64,000 nt of DNA from Flavobacterium covae (GCA_019565575.1 CP067379.1:2666001-2730000), one strand, 5' to 3'; positions 1-9,249 are shown, numbered from the stretch's first letter. A program made the numbers and translations. The notes: generated by a model not told the origin, from the sequence alone.

Positions 1-1
1 A

Positions 2-1012
2 GTTACTGGGGTACTGGTTTGTCATGATGCTCTAGAAAGGATAATAGATGAAGCTATTTTGAAAAAGTGTAATTTAGTAGTTTGTTTTCATCCTATTTTA
101 TTCTCGGGAATCAAAAAAATTACGGGTAAAAATTATGTAGAACGAGCTATTTTAAAAGCAATTAAACATGATATTGCCATTTATGCTGTACATACTGCTT
201 TAGATAATCATCAAGAAGGAGTTAATAAAACAATTTGTAATGCTTTAGGATTACAAAGTACTAAAGTTTTAATTCCTAAAGTAAATTTTATTCAAAAATT
301 AGTTACTTATACAATTCCAGAAAATGTAGAGAAAGTTAGGAATGCTTTATTTGAGGCAGGAGCTGGGAAAATTGGTAACTATGAGGATTGTAGTTTTAAT
401 TCAAAAGGAAAGGGGACTTATATGGGAAATGAAAGTAGTAATCCTGAAATAGGAGAACGACTTGAATTTATAGAAGCAGAGGAAGTTAAAATAGAAGTTA
501 CTTTTGAAAAATACAAACAAGGAAAAATTTTAAAAGCTTTATTTAATAATCATATATATGAAGAAGTTGCTTATGAAATATATAATTTAGAAAATTCACA
601 CCAAAATATTGGATTGGGAATGATAGGTGAATTAGAAACACCAATGAATGAAAAAGAATTTCTTGAATTTGTGAAAGAAAAAATGCAATGTGGAGTTATA
701 AGACATACTGATTTTACAGAAAAAAAGATAAAAAAGGTAGCTGTTTTAGGAGGTTCTGGTGCTTTTGCAATTCAAAAAGCAATTCAAAATGGAGTAGATG
801 CCTACTTAACAGCTGATTTAAAATATCATAATTTTTATGAAGCAGAAAATAAAATTTTGTTAGCTGATATAGGACATTTTGAAAGTGAAAGATTTACAAA
901 AAAGTATATTGTTGATTTTCTTAAGAAAAAAATTTGTAGTTTTGCAAACTATTTGTCGAAAGACAAAATTATATTATCTGAAATAAATACAAATCCAGTT
1001 AATTACTTGTAG
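2..1012 (+). CDS. Nif3-like dinuclear metal centre protein (5' partial)
   Basis: The reading frame is open from base 2, so the N-terminus lies left of the window; about 336 residues are visible. Conserved NIF3/DUF34 elements are the FHPILFSG segment near the start (family metal-ligand His) and the C-terminal DIGHFESERF segment carrying another His/Glu pair. Between them, roughly residues 100-220, is a YTIPENVEKVRNALFEAGAG-type insert that resembles the CutA/PII-like middle domain of long Nif3 proteins. Family members form hexameric toroids with two metals per subunit; their biochemical role is unsettled. The stop is 4 nt before the next ATG, so the two genes are probably co-transcribed, a pairing I believe is common in flavobacteria. 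Confidence 0.9.
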   Translation, partial: VTGVLVCHDALERIIDEAILKKCNLVVCFHPILFSGIKKITGKNYVERAILKAIKHDIAIYAVHTALDNHQEGVNKTICNALGLQSTKVLIPKVNFIQKLVTYTIPENVEKVRNALFEAGAGKIGNYEDCSFNSKGKGTYMGNESSNPEIGERLEFIEAEEVKIEVTFEKYKQGKILKALFNNHIYEEVAYEIYNLENSHQNIGLGMIGELETPMNEKEFLEFVKEKMQCGVIRHTDFTEKKIKKVAVLGGSGAFAIQKAIQNGVDAYLTADLKYHNFYEAENKILLADIGHFESERFTKKYIVDFLKKKICSFANYLSKDKIILSEINTNPVNYL

Positions 1013-1016
1013 AAAT

Positions 1017-1792
1017 ATGGCAACAAAAGAATTGAATGTAGAAGAAAAATTAAGAGCGTTATACGACTTACAATTAATCGATTCAAGAATCGACGAAATT
1101 AGAAACGTAAGAGGTGAATTGCCTCTTGAAGTGGAAGATTTAGAAGATGAAGTTGCTGGTTTGACTAAAAGAGTTGAAAAATTAAAAACTGATTTAGAGT
1201 CAATAGAAGAACAAATAAAAGCTAAAAAGGGTTCTATAGAAGAACATAAAGAAGCAATTAAAAAGTATACTTCACAACAAAAAGAAGTTCGTAATAATCG
1301 TGAATTTAACTCATTGACAAAAGAAGTTGAATTTCAAGAACTTGAAATTCAGTTAGCAGAAAAGCATATTCGTGAGATGAAGGCTTCAATTGAACATAAA
1401 AAAGTTTCAATAGCTCAGACAAAAGAAAAATTAGAAGCAAAATCAACTCACTTAAAACACAAAAAGTCAGAGTTAGAAGAAATTATGTCTGAAACTGAGA
1501 AAGAAGAAGTTTTTTTAGTAAGTAAGTCACAAGAATTTGAAGCACAGATAGAAGACCGCTTGTTAAAAGCATACAAACGTATTCGTGGAAATGTACGTAA
1601 TGGTTTGGCAGTAGTGTCTATTGAACGTGGTGCTTCAGCAGGCTCTTTTTTACAATTCCTCCTCAAACACAAATGGAAATTGCTGCTCGTAAAAAAGTAA
1701 TTACGGATGAACATAGCGGAAGGATTTTAGTAGATGCTGTTTTAGCGGATGAAGAAAGAGAAAAAATGGAACAATTATTTGCTAAAATATAA
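1017..1792 (+). CDS. COG1579-type coiled-coil 'zinc ribbon' protein, frameshifted near the 3' end
   Basis: The first about 180 residues are a charged long coiled coil, followed by a short globular tail. The straight frame ends at 1700, but one missing T in the T run near 1646-1651 restores a conserved tail (FFTIPPQ..., then DEHSGRILVD) ending at 1792, about 258 residues. COG1579 proteins usually end in a C4 zinc ribbon. Here the equivalent positions read GASAGSF and DEHSGR, and the repaired protein has no cysteine at all, so no zinc can be bound there. Function is unknown; nucleic-acid or ribosome association is only presumed for the family. It sits 4 nt after the Nif3-like gene. Confidence 0.8.
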
Positions 1793-1804
1793 CAATATTT
1801 GGGG

Positions 1805-1927
1805 CTGTCCAAAAAGTAATAAATCAACATGTAGTTTGTCACTCCAACGTAAGGAGTAGTCTTATAATCAACATTGTATCATTTCTCCCTTTGGTCGAAA
1901 TGAGAAGATTTCGAACTTTTTGGACAG
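1805..1927. repeat. Intergenic inverted repeat with 13-bp arms, terminator-like
   Basis: Perfect arms CTGTCCAAAAAGT (1805-1817) and ACTTTTTGGACAG (1915-1927) enclose about 97 bp. The interior has degenerate flavobacterial-style intergenic repeat wording (ACTCCAACGTAAGGAGTAGTC and TTTCTCCCTTTGGTCGAAATGAGA). It follows the COG1579 gene and precedes the hydrolase, so it may end the first transcript. The 37073-37135 terminator has a related core (CTGTCTGAAAAG). Confidence 0.6.
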
Positions 1928-1935
1928 TCTCTTTT

Positions 1936-2777
1936 ATGAATTATTTTTTATATTTTTTATTCACTAAAAGCATAGGATTATTTCTTAATCTTTTTAGTTG
2001 TGTATTTCCTGAAAAAACGTCAGAGTTAGTATTTCTGCTTTTTACTACTCCTAAAAAGGAAAATTAAACCCGAAAAAACTTCCTCAATTTTTGCAAGAAT
2101 CTAAAATGGAAAAATTGAAAAAAGAAGACCTAACTTTTCAAATTTATATCTGGCACGGAAATGATACTAAAATACTTTTAATACATGGCTGGGAAAGTAA
2201 TTCTTCTCGTTGGGAACATATATTTCCTTATTTAAAAGCTACAGGAAGTACAATAATAGCAATAGATGCGCCTGCTCATGGCCTTTCAGACGGAAAACGA
2301 TTTACAATACCTCAATATGGTCAATTTATTAATGAAACTGTTCAAAAATATAAGCCACAATATTTAATAGGTCATTCAATAGGAGGAAATGCTTGTTTGT
2401 ACTACCAATATGCCTTTTCTTCAGATTGTATTAAAAAAATAATTACACTAGGAGCTCCTTGTGATTTTGTTTTTATTCTAAAAAAATACGTTTGTTTATT
2501 AAACTTAAATTCAAAATTGAGAAAAAAATTAAACGATAGGTGTGTAACGGAATATCAAGAAGAGTTAGATAAATTTTCAGCCCAACGATTTATACAAAAT
2601 ACCAAAATAAAAGGATTAATTATTCATGATGTAGAAGATCAAACAGTATTTGTTGATGAAGGAAGAAAAATAGCAGAAGCTTGGAAAGATGCACGTCTTA
2701 TTGAAACTAGAGGATTAGGACATTCATTACAGGATATAAAAATTTTTAAAGAAATCAATTGGTTTTTATTTCATTAA
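1936..2777 (+). CDS. Alpha/beta hydrolase, frameshifted near 2055
   Basis: A start at ATG 1936 gives MNYFLYFLFTKSIGLF..., and a missing A in the A5 run near 2052-2056 joins it to the long frame (PKKGKLNPKKLPQFLQ...). The repaired protein is about 280 residues. Serine-hydrolase elements are visible: the oxyanion-hole HGW in LLIHGWESNSSRW, the nucleophile elbow GHSIGG, an acid in HDVEDQTVF, and the catalytic His in GLGHSLQD. The substrate cannot be told from sequence. The hydrophobic N-terminus may be a membrane anchor or simply a buried helix. It stands alone between two intergenic regions. Confidence 0.8.
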
Positions 2778-2944
2778 ATCTATTCTTCATTAAAAATATA
2801 AAATGCTTAAAATAAGGAGGTAGTTAAAAATAGAATACTCAGATTAAATTTTTAAGGGATAATATAGCTTTAATGTAAAAGTCTATTTTTTTTTCTTGTA
2901 TCTATTATCTAATTTCTAAAATCATAATTTTTAATTTCTATTAC

Positions 2945-2952
2945 TATCTTTG
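2945..2952 (+). promoter_or_regulatory. Bacteroidota -7 box TATCTTTG for rluF
   Basis: TATCTTTG fits TAnnTTTG and ends only 4 nt before the ATG at 2957. Since transcription starts a few bases downstream of this box, the mRNA is probably leaderless or nearly so. No clear TTTG -33 element is seen at the usual distance. Confidence 0.6.
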
Positions 2953-2956
2953 TAAA

Positions 2957-3715
2957 ATGGAAGAGAATAAGACAAGAATTAATAAATTTTTATCAGAAAC
3001 AGGTTTTTGTTCCCGTCGTGAAGCAGATAAGCTGTTAGAACAAGGACGTATTACTATTAATGGAAAAATTCCAGAGTTAGGAACAAAAGTTTCTTTAGAT
3101 GATGAAATAAGAGTAGATGGTAAACTTATTCGAGAAAAAACAAGTAAACCCATTTATTTAGCTTTTCATAAACCTATAGGAATTGAGTGTACAACGAATT
3201 TAAAAGTTAAAAATAATATAATTGATTATATTAACTATCCTAAACGAATTTTCCCTATTGGTCGATTAGATAAAGCTAGTGAAGGTCTTATATTTATGAC
3301 AGATGATGGAGATATTGTAAATAAGATATTAAGAGCTCGTAATAATCATGAAAAAGAATATATTGTAACAGTTAATAAGCCTATAAACGAACGTTTTGTG
3401 AAAAAAATGAGTAATGGTGTTCCTATTTTAGGTACTATAACCCGTAAATGCAAAACAGAACAAATAGATACTACATCTTTTAAAATAATATTAACACAAG
3501 GATTGAATAGACAAATTCGTCGTATGTGTGAGTATTTGGGTTATGAAGTTGTAAGGTTAAAAAGAGTTCGTATAATTAATATATCATTAGATGTTCCTTT
3601 AGGTAGATATAGAGAGTTAACAGAAAAAGAAATTAATCAATTAAATAAATTAATAGCTCCTTCTAGTAAAACAGAAGAAGCTAGTCTTTTAAAATCAAAT
3701 AAAAAGATTAATTAG
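2957..3715 (+). CDS. rluF: RluF/RsuA-type rRNA pseudouridine synthase
   Basis: Isomerises a specific uridine in 23S rRNA (RluF family). Residues 5-60 form an S4 RNA-binding domain (FLSETGFCSRREADKLLEQG). The synthase domain follows, with the catalytic motif GRLDKASEGL whose Asp attacks the uridine, and the C-terminal NRQIRRMCEYLG segment typical of the RsuA/RluB/E/F branch. At 252 residues it is close to family length, and the lysine/serine-rich tail is probably disordered. It is a monocistronic gene with its own TATCTTTG box and a strong terminator. RluF rather than RluB/E is inferred from the sequence style of GRLDKASEGL and QGLNRQIRR. Confidence 0.88.
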   Translation: MEENKTRINKFLSETGFCSRREADKLLEQGRITINGKIPELGTKVSLDDEIRVDGKLIREKTSKPIYLAFHKPIGIECTTNLKVKNNIIDYINYPKRIFPIGRLDKASEGLIFMTDDGDIVNKILRARNNHEKEYIVTVNKPINERFVKKMSNGVPILGTITRKCKTEQIDTTSFKIILTQGLNRQIRRMCEYLGYEVVRLKRVRIINISLDVPLGRYRELTEKEINQLNKLIAPSSKTEEASLLKSNKKIN

Positions 3716-3752
3716 TTCTTTTTAATAAAAACTTTTTTAAAACACATAATAT

Positions 3753-3792
3753 ACCCCAAAAAATAGTAAAACATTATTTTTTGGGGTTTTTA
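3753..3792 (+). terminator. Intrinsic terminator after rluF
   Basis: Perfect 13-bp stem ACCCCAAAAAATA (3753-3765) / TATTTTTTGGGGT (3775-3787), 9-nt loop, followed by a T-rich tail. The preceding A run makes it potentially bidirectional, so it could also stop the leftward lipoprotein gene that ends at 3833. Confidence 0.85.
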
Positions 3793-3832
3793 TTTAATGA
3801 AAATAAGATAGGTATTTTCGTAAAGATCTTTA

Positions 3833-5371
3833 TTATTCTATTAAATGTTGATAGGCTCCTAAATCAGGAGGAGATGTTCTATTTTTGCCATCTATATCTT
3901 TTGGAATTAAAAAAGAATTATTTCCTTTGGCTATAACTGGTGAATTTTTAAGAATTCTGGAGATTGTTTTTAATGGGATCTTTGAATTTTGGATCAAAAT
4001 TATTTTGTCGTGTGTCTATAATATTATTATTACTAGGATTTTTTATTAAGTTGTATAAAGAATTATTATATAAATTGTTTGGATCGTTAAATTTGATTAA
4101 ACAGTGATTAAAATCAATATTAAATGCTGCTGAATCGTTTTTTTCAAACCTAACTCAATGTTATTATTTCCATATATAATACAATTAATAAAGCTAGCTA
4201 AAATAAGATCAGAAGTAAATAATACCTCTTTTTGTTTATAGGTATTATCTATATAAACACAAGGAATTTGACGGTTACTATTATTCCAATAATTAGCAAA
4301 AGTACAAGATTTAAAACGATATTCGCCTCCTAATGTACAAGCTAAACTAGCTTGTCCACATTTGTTAATAACAATGTTTTCTCCATTTATTTTACTTTTT
4401 CTAGCTGCTAATCCGAAATCACTAGAGTTATATATTTGAGTATTAAAAATATTGGTAATAGATTCTTCATTTCGATCTATAAAAATTCCAAATGAACTGT
4501 TTTTTATAGTCAGATGATTAAAATTATTATTGATGCTTCCTTCTGCTAAATAAATTCCTCCCCATTGACCTGGTATTTCGGCATATTTAGATTCTAAACG
4601 ATCCCCTTCAATTATGACTTCTTTTTCTAATTTTTTTTGGTCAGTAGATATGGTTCCTTCTATTTTAATAGAACCTGATTTTTTTACAAAAATTCCAGAT
4701 TGATTATGACAATATATTCTAGTTCCAGGATCAATTATTAATGTTTTATTAGCAGGAACTCCTGCATATCCATAAATGACATAGGGTTTTGTGTTAGTGA
4801 AATGAAGTTCGTTACCATTAATTGGATCATTTTCATTTAATTCAAATCCATAGACTGTATTGTTTGGAACTAAGTCATTTAGAGTTAATTTTTCCTTTTT
4901 CTCAGGATATAAAAAAATAGCATCTTGAATTAATGTAACTAAATCAACTTTTTGTTGATTGATTCCTGTGTCAAATAAAATTTTGTCTGTATAGAGATAA
5001 TCTGTAGAATTGACATCTTTAATATTGGCTGTTTCTTCAATGAAAATATACAAACTATCATTGGCTAATATTTCTATATTATGAAATGTTTTTCCTTGAT
5101 TATTTGTTCCTGTTGTACCATCAATCATTAACCTATATTTAGATAGAGATCCTTTTTCTAAAGAAATTGTAGGAATGTGTAGGTCTTCATTGCTTTTATT
5201 ATATACTTTTAAGGAATAAGTGCTAGAAGAAATTCCAGAAAAAACAGTGTCTAAGTAAACCGTGTTTTTAGAGAAAGATAATTGCCCGTTACTCGGTTTC
5301 GTTTCAAAATCTTTCCGACAAGAAATAAATATCGAAACGATACTAATCAAAAAAAGGAAATATTGGCGCAT
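3833..5371 (-). CDS. Surface lipoprotein with beta-helix-like repeats, two frameshifts near the 3' end
   Basis: Starts with an SPII signal peptide: hydrophobic FLFLISIVSIFIS then Cys18. The body resembles right-handed parallel beta-helix proteins found next to Bacteroidota lipoproteins (repeated short strands such as YCHNQSGIFVKKSGSIKIEG). The straight frame stops at 4097. A missing base in the T7 run at 4138-4144 and an extra base near 3965-3968 restore the tail NSPVIAKGNNSFLIPKDIDG...PPDLGAYQ to the stop at 3833; this closing motif is common in such proteins. Total about 512 residues. It is probably exposed at the cell surface; no enzymatic motif is recognised. The divergent neighbour is the thioesterase gene. 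Confidence 0.75.
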
Positions 5372-5417
5372 TATGATTATAATTTGGTATAAAAATAAAG
5401 AAAATAAAAATGTAAAA

Positions 5418-5437
5418 AGTGTTTTTTAAAACACTTC
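5418..5437. promoter_or_regulatory. Perfect 20-bp palindrome in a divergent intergenic region
   Basis: AAGTGTTTT-TT-AAAACACTT lies between two divergently transcribed genes (lipoprotein leftward, thioesterase rightward), 24 nt upstream of the TACTTTTG box. A terminator makes no sense between divergent genes, so an operator is possible. No regulator can be assigned. Confidence 0.4.
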
Positions 5438-5460
5438 AGATATTTTAGTCCTAATTTTTG

Positions 5461-5468
5461 TACTTTTG
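5461..5468 (+). promoter_or_regulatory. -7 box TACTTTTG for the menaquinone pair
   Basis: TACTTTTG matches TAnnTTTG and lies 19 nt before the ATG at 5488. It would drive thioesterase, menF and probably bshB1. Confidence 0.55.
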
Positions 5469-5487
5469 ATAGGATATTTTTATAGAT

Positions 5488-5916
5488 ATGATATTTGATA
5501 AGGAAAAATTTGTTGAAAAATGTAATGTTTTGTGTCAAAATACATTGATGGAAACATTAAAAATAAAATTTATAGAAGCAGGAAATGATTATCTAATAGC
5601 TAAGATGCCTGTTGAGAGTAGTGTACATCAACCAATGGGATTATTGCATGGAGGAGCAACTGTAGCTTTAGCAGAGAGTGTAGGCAGTGCTGCTTCGCTT
5701 ATGTTTATAAATTTAGAAAAACAAGAGATTAGAGGGATTGAAATATCAGCTAATCATTTAAAAAGTAAAAGAACAGGAGAGGTAACAGCAATAGCTAAGT
5801 TAGTTCATAAAGGAAGATCTTTGCATTTATGGGAAATAAGAATTGAGGATGAAAATAAATCACTTATTTCTTTGTGTAAGTTGACAAATATAGTACTTCC
5901 TAAAAGAGAATTATAA
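5488..5916 (+). CDS. Hotdog-fold thioesterase, MenI/YdiI-like
   Basis: 142 residues, the length of single-domain PaaI/YdiI thioesterases. The signature HQPMGLLHGGATVALAES carries the conserved HGG and the catalytic Glu that starts the long hotdog helix. Later KSKRTGEVTAIAKLVHKGRS is the usual acyl-CoA-binding edge. It precedes isochorismate synthase by 11 nt, so the likely substrate is 1,4-dihydroxy-2-naphthoyl-CoA of menaquinone synthesis. The fold comes from sequence; substrate assignment is inferred from the neighbour. A general housekeeping acyl-CoA thioesterase remains possible. Confidence 0.82.
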   Translation: MIFDKEKFVEKCNVLCQNTLMETLKIKFIEAGNDYLIAKMPVESSVHQPMGLLHGGATVALAESVGSAASLMFINLEKQEIRGIEISANHLKSKRTGEVTAIAKLVHKGRSLHLWEIRIEDENKSLISLCKLTNIVLPKREL

Positions 5917-5927
5917 TTTTTTAATGA

Positions 5928-6995
5928 ATGAAAAGCATATTTGAAAGGGCAAAAATTCAACAAAAAATGAACTTGCCATTTGTTCTTTATCGTAAACCCA
6001 ATACGAAAACCTTAGTAGGTATTTTTCAAGAAAATGATCATATTTATTTTACAGAAAATTTTAAAGAAGAAGCTTTTATTTTTGCACCATTTACTGGGGT
6101 ACCTATTATTTTTCCATTAGAAAAATCTGAACTAAAATATAATTCAGTTTATTTTGATCATGAAATAAAAGATTTGGAGATAGATATTTTAGAAAATCTA
6201 TTGGATAAACAAAATTTTATTGAATTAGTTAAAAAGGGTATAAGTATAATAGAAACGGGAGATTTTGATAAAGTAGTGCTTTCAAGGACAGAAGAGGTTC
6301 TAATTAAAGGTTTTGATATGTTTAGAAGTTTTGAACAAATGTTGTTTAAGTATCCTTCTGCTTTTTGCTATACTTGGTATCATCCTAAAATTGGTTTGTG
6401 GATGGGAGCAACCCCAGAAAAATTATTTTCTATAAAAGAAAATAATTTTGAAACTATGGCTTTGGCAGGTACACAAATAGCCCAAAATGAAGAACGTGTT
6501 TTATGGACTAAAAAAGAAAAGAAAGAACAGCAATTTGTTACAGATTTTATAAAAGATCAATTAAAAGGAATAATTTATGATCTTCAAATTTCAGATGCTT
6601 ATACTAGTAAAGCGGGTAAATTATTTCATCTAAGAACGGATATAAAAGGGATTGTAAAAGATGCTACTATTTTAGAAGAAATAATAAATGTATTACACCC
6701 GACTCCAGCTGTATGTGGTGTTCCAAAAATGATAACAAAAAACTTTATAGAAAAAGAAGAAGGGTATCATAGAGAATTTTATACAGGATTTCTTGGAGAA
6801 TTAAATATAGATTGTAATACAAATGAAAAATCAACGGATCTCTATGTCAATTTAAGATGTATGAAGGTTTTAGAAAATAAGATTAATTTATTTATAGGCT
6901 GTGGAATTACAAGGGATAGTAATCCAGAATCAGAATGGTATGAAACTCTTAATAAAAGTAAAACTATGAGGATAATTATTAATAACTCTAAATAA
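5928..6995 (+). CDS. menF: Isochorismate synthase (chorismate-binding enzyme)
   Basis: Converts chorismate to isochorismate, the entry step of menaquinone synthesis in the cytoplasm. The C-terminal two thirds is the chorismate-binding domain: KVVLSRTEEV, GATPEKLF, TMALAGT, HPTPAVCGVPK, EFYTGFLGE, DLYVNLRCM and IGCGITRDSNPESEW, which hold the Mg and chorismate ligands. At 355 residues it has the short MenF/EntC form. The TMALAGT stretch distinguishes isochorismate synthases from anthranilate synthases. Start ATG 5928 is 11 nt after the thioesterase stop; an out-of-frame ATG at 5924 is ignored. A siderophore role is unlikely because no siderophore genes are near. Confidence 0.9.
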   Translation: MKSIFERAKIQQKMNLPFVLYRKPNTKTLVGIFQENDHIYFTENFKEEAFIFAPFTGVPIIFPLEKSELKYNSVYFDHEIKDLEIDILENLLDKQNFIELVKKGISIIETGDFDKVVLSRTEEVLIKGFDMFRSFEQMLFKYPSAFCYTWYHPKIGLWMGATPEKLFSIKENNFETMALAGTQIAQNEERVLWTKKEKKEQQFVTDFIKDQLKGIIYDLQISDAYTSKAGKLFHLRTDIKGIVKDATILEEIINVLHPTPAVCGVPKMITKNFIEKEEGYHREFYTGFLGELNIDCNTNEKSTDLYVNLRCMKVLENKINLFIGCGITRDSNPESEWYETLNKSKTMRIIINNSK

Positions 6996-7024
6996 AAAGA
7001 ATATAAAATATTAAAATTAAAATC

Positions 7025-7741
7025 ATGAAATTAGAGATATTAGCATTTGGAGCTCATCCTGATGATGTTGAGTTGGGTTGTGCAGGGACTCTTGCAAAAG
7101 AAGCAAGTTTAGGTAAAAAAATAGGTATTATTGATTTAACAAGAGGTGAATTAGGAACTAGAGGTACTGCTGAAATTAGAGATTTAGAAGCATTAAAAGC
7201 GGCTAAAATTTTAAAAGTTGAGATAAGAGAGAATTTAAAATTTCGAGATGGTTTCTTTAAGAATGATGAATATCATCAAATTGAAATTATAAAAATGATT
7301 CGTAAATATAGACCTGAAATAGTGTTATGTAACGCTATTCAGGATAGACATATAGATCATCCTAAGGGAAGTAACTTAGTTTCAGATGCTTGTTTTTTAT
7401 CAGGATTGCAAAAAATAGAGACAGAACTAGATGGACAGTTTCAAGAGGCTTGGCGTCCCAAAAAAATCTATCATTATATACAATGGATGAATATAAAACC
7501 AGATTTTGCTGTTGATATTTCAGGTTTTATGGAATTAAAGATGCAATCTATTTTAGCTTATTCATCTCAATTTTATGATCCTAATTCATCAGAGCCAGAA
7601 ACACCTATTACCTCAAAGAATTTTTTAGATAGCGTTCAATATCGTGCACAAGATTTAGGACGATTAATAGGGACAGATTTTGCAGAAGGATTCACAGTAG
7701 AAAGATGTTTGGCAGTCAGTACTTTAGAAAATTTATTGTGA
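7025..7741 (+). CDS. bshB1: Bacillithiol biosynthesis deacetylase BshB1
   Basis: Deacetylates N-acetylglucosaminyl-malate, the second step of bacillithiol synthesis. The PIG-L/LmbE fold is shown by the N-terminal AHPDDVE motif (zinc His and Asp, residues 11-17), TRGELGTRG, and RHIDHPKG with further zinc-site His residues. The C-terminal GTDFAEGFTVER is characteristic of BshB1 rather than other PIG-L proteins. Length 238 matches the family. It is cytosolic. It follows menF by 29 nt on the same strand and may share its promoter, though the products belong to different pathways. Confidence 0.93.
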   Translation: MKLEILAFGAHPDDVELGCAGTLAKEASLGKKIGIIDLTRGELGTRGTAEIRDLEALKAAKILKVEIRENLKFRDGFFKNDEYHQIEIIKMIRKYRPEIVLCNAIQDRHIDHPKGSNLVSDACFLSGLQKIETELDGQFQEAWRPKKIYHYIQWMNIKPDFAVDISGFMELKMQSILAYSSQFYDPNSSEPETPITSKNFLDSVQYRAQDLGRLIGTDFAEGFTVERCLAVSTLENLL

Positions 7742-7757
7742 TTTTTTTATAAAATAG

Positions 7758-7788
7758 TTTGCAAGACTAATCTTTTGTTGTATATTTG
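7758..7788 (+). promoter_or_regulatory. Near-consensus flavobacterial promoter for tRNA-His
   Basis: TTTG at 7758-7761, a 19-nt spacer, and TATATTTG at 7781-7788 match the Bacteroidota sigma-70 consensus. It lies 37 nt before the first tRNA, giving a short 5' leader for processing. This is the best promoter in the window, as expected for a stable RNA. Confidence 0.8.
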
Positions 7789-7825
7789 CACTCGCAATAC
7801 GGAAGTAGTTAGTATTGCTGAAAAT

Positions 7826-7900
<75 letters not shown>

Positions 7901-7933
7901 CTAAAATAAGGTAAAAGTTTTAAATAACATCAT

Positions 7934-8008
<75 letters not shown>

Positions 8009-8010
8009 CT

Positions 8011-8043
8011 AAAAAGTCCTACTAAATTAGTAGGACTTTTTTT
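8011..8043 (+). terminator. Intrinsic terminator of the tRNA-His operon
   Basis: A 14-bp stem AAAAAGTCCTACTA / TAGTAGGACTTTTT around the loop AAT, followed by T residues, begins 2 nt after the second tRNA. Confidence 0.88.
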
Positions 8044-8358
8044 ATTAATTACTCCTACAAAAATTAGGATTAACTCAAAAATATATTTGATTTATACCAT
8101 TTAAAAAATACCCCTTTTTTAGCTAAAACTAAAAAAGGAGATAAAATTAGGAGGAGGTCACTGAAAAACCTCGTTTATTTTGATCAATTTGGTTTTCTAG
8201 AGATATAAAAAACGCTTATAAAGGATTTTAAAGATACTTTATAAGCGTTTTTATTTTGTAACTGTTTTTTATTTTAGATTATATAAGTCAGTGTTTTTTG
8301 CCTTAAGTAGGGGTATTTTGCAAAATGTATGTGTAGGTTAAAATTAGGAAGTATTTTT
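8044..8358. other. Non-coding gap between tRNA-His operon and ppx, with stem-loops
   Basis: No gene is supported. It holds a small hairpin (TCCTA/TAGGA, 8053-8069), a 10-bp stem CCTTTTTTAG/CTAAAAAAGG (8113-8138), and the strong terminator at 8208-8252. A short ncRNA between these cannot be excluded but no family is recognised. Confidence 0.5.
8208..8252 (-). terminator. Bidirectional-looking terminator downstream of ppx
   Basis: A perfect 16-bp stem AAAAACGCTTATAAAG (8208-8223) / CTTTATAAGCGTTTTT (8237-8252) with A and T runs on either side. It lies about 105 nt past the stop of the leftward ppk1-ppx unit and faces the tRNA operon, so it probably insulates both. Confidence 0.75.
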
Positions 8359-9249
8359 TTATATCTTTTCGTAGTACATGGCTTTAACAATACCGTCTGA
8401 GAGTCCTATTTTAGGGACGTAAATTTTATTAGCTTTACTCCATTTCATAGCGTTTAGATAAATTCTTAGTGCATGTATAATTACGTCTGCTCGGTCTGTA
8501 TTTAATCCTAATTCAGCAATTCTTTCCTCATAAGATAATGAGGAGAGGTATTGGTATTGTGTGTTTAAATAAATATAAGATAAAGGTTTGTCTTGCTGTT
8601 TTCCAGATAATTTAAAAATTTTATTAATATTTCCTCCAGAACCAATTAGAGTAATATCTTCATAAGGTTCTGTAACACTTTTGATCCATTTTTCAATTTC
8701 TTCCCAAACTACATTGTTTACCATTTCGTTGAGTAAGCGTACTGTTCCGTTTTTAAATGATTTAGAAGCAATCATTTTTCCTTCACTGAATAAGGAAAAT
8801 TCAGTACTTCCTCCTCCTACATCTACATATAAATAGGTTTGTTCTGTTTTTATGAATGAGTGTAAATCGGAAGCAGCTATAATTGCAGCTTCTTTTTTTC
8901 CATCAATAATATCTATTTTAACTTCAGCTTTCTTTTTTATTAATTCTACAACTTCTTTTGCGTTATAGGCCTCTCTCATGGCGGAAGTAGCACAAGCTTT
9001 ATATTTTTCTACTTTATAAACACCCATTAATAATTTATAAGCTTTCATAGCATCTACCATTCTATTAATGTTTTCTGGCGTAATTTCTCCTACTGTAAAA
9101 GCATCTTGTCCTAATCGGATAGGGACTCTGAATAAAGCACTTTTATTAAATTGGGTTTCTTTACCATCTTTCTCTACTATATTCATGATTAGTAATCTTA
9201 CGGCATTAGATCCTATATCAATTGCTGCATATTTTTTAATTTTAATCAT
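8359..9249 (-). CDS. ppx: Exopolyphosphatase, Ppx/GppA family
   Basis: Releases terminal phosphate from polyphosphate (or acts on pppGpp). The actin-like ATPase fold is shown by YAAIDIGSNAVRLLI near the start, ATSAMREA, the phosphate loop YVDVGGGSTEFSLF, and GSGGNINKIFKL. At 296 residues it is the short two-domain form without the C-terminal HD-like domain of E. coli PPX. It lies 12 nt downstream of the repaired ppk1 stop on the same strand, forming a polyphosphate synthesis/degradation operon. Cytoplasmic. Confidence 0.9.
   Translation of the reverse strand: MIKIKKYAAIDIGSNAVRLLIMNIVEKDGKETQFNKSALFRVPIRLGQDAFTVGEITPENINRMVDAMKAYKLLMGVYKVEKYKACATSAMREAYNAKEVVELIKKKAEVKIDIIDGKKEAAIIAASDLHSFIKTEQTYLYVDVGGGSTEFSLFSEGKMIASKSFKNGTVRLLNEMVNNVVWEEIEKWIKSVTEPYEDITLIGSGGNINKIFKLSGKQQDKPLSYIYLNTQYQYLSSLSYEERIAELGLNTDRADVIIHALRIYLNAMKWSKANKIYVPKIGLSDGIVKAMYYEKI

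Noticed and set aside
1448..1714. Reverse-strand frame opposite the COG1579 gene
   Set aside because: Entirely antisense to a conserved coding region, no promoter, no family resemblance.
1805..1927. Insertion-sequence remnant
   Set aside because: Arms are short, the interior has no transposase fragment, and no target-site duplication is seen.
8359..9249. Chaperone or sugar kinase instead of Ppx
   Set aside because: The IDIGSNAVRLL and DVGGGSTEF motifs and the neighbouring ppk1 fit Ppx/GppA specifically.
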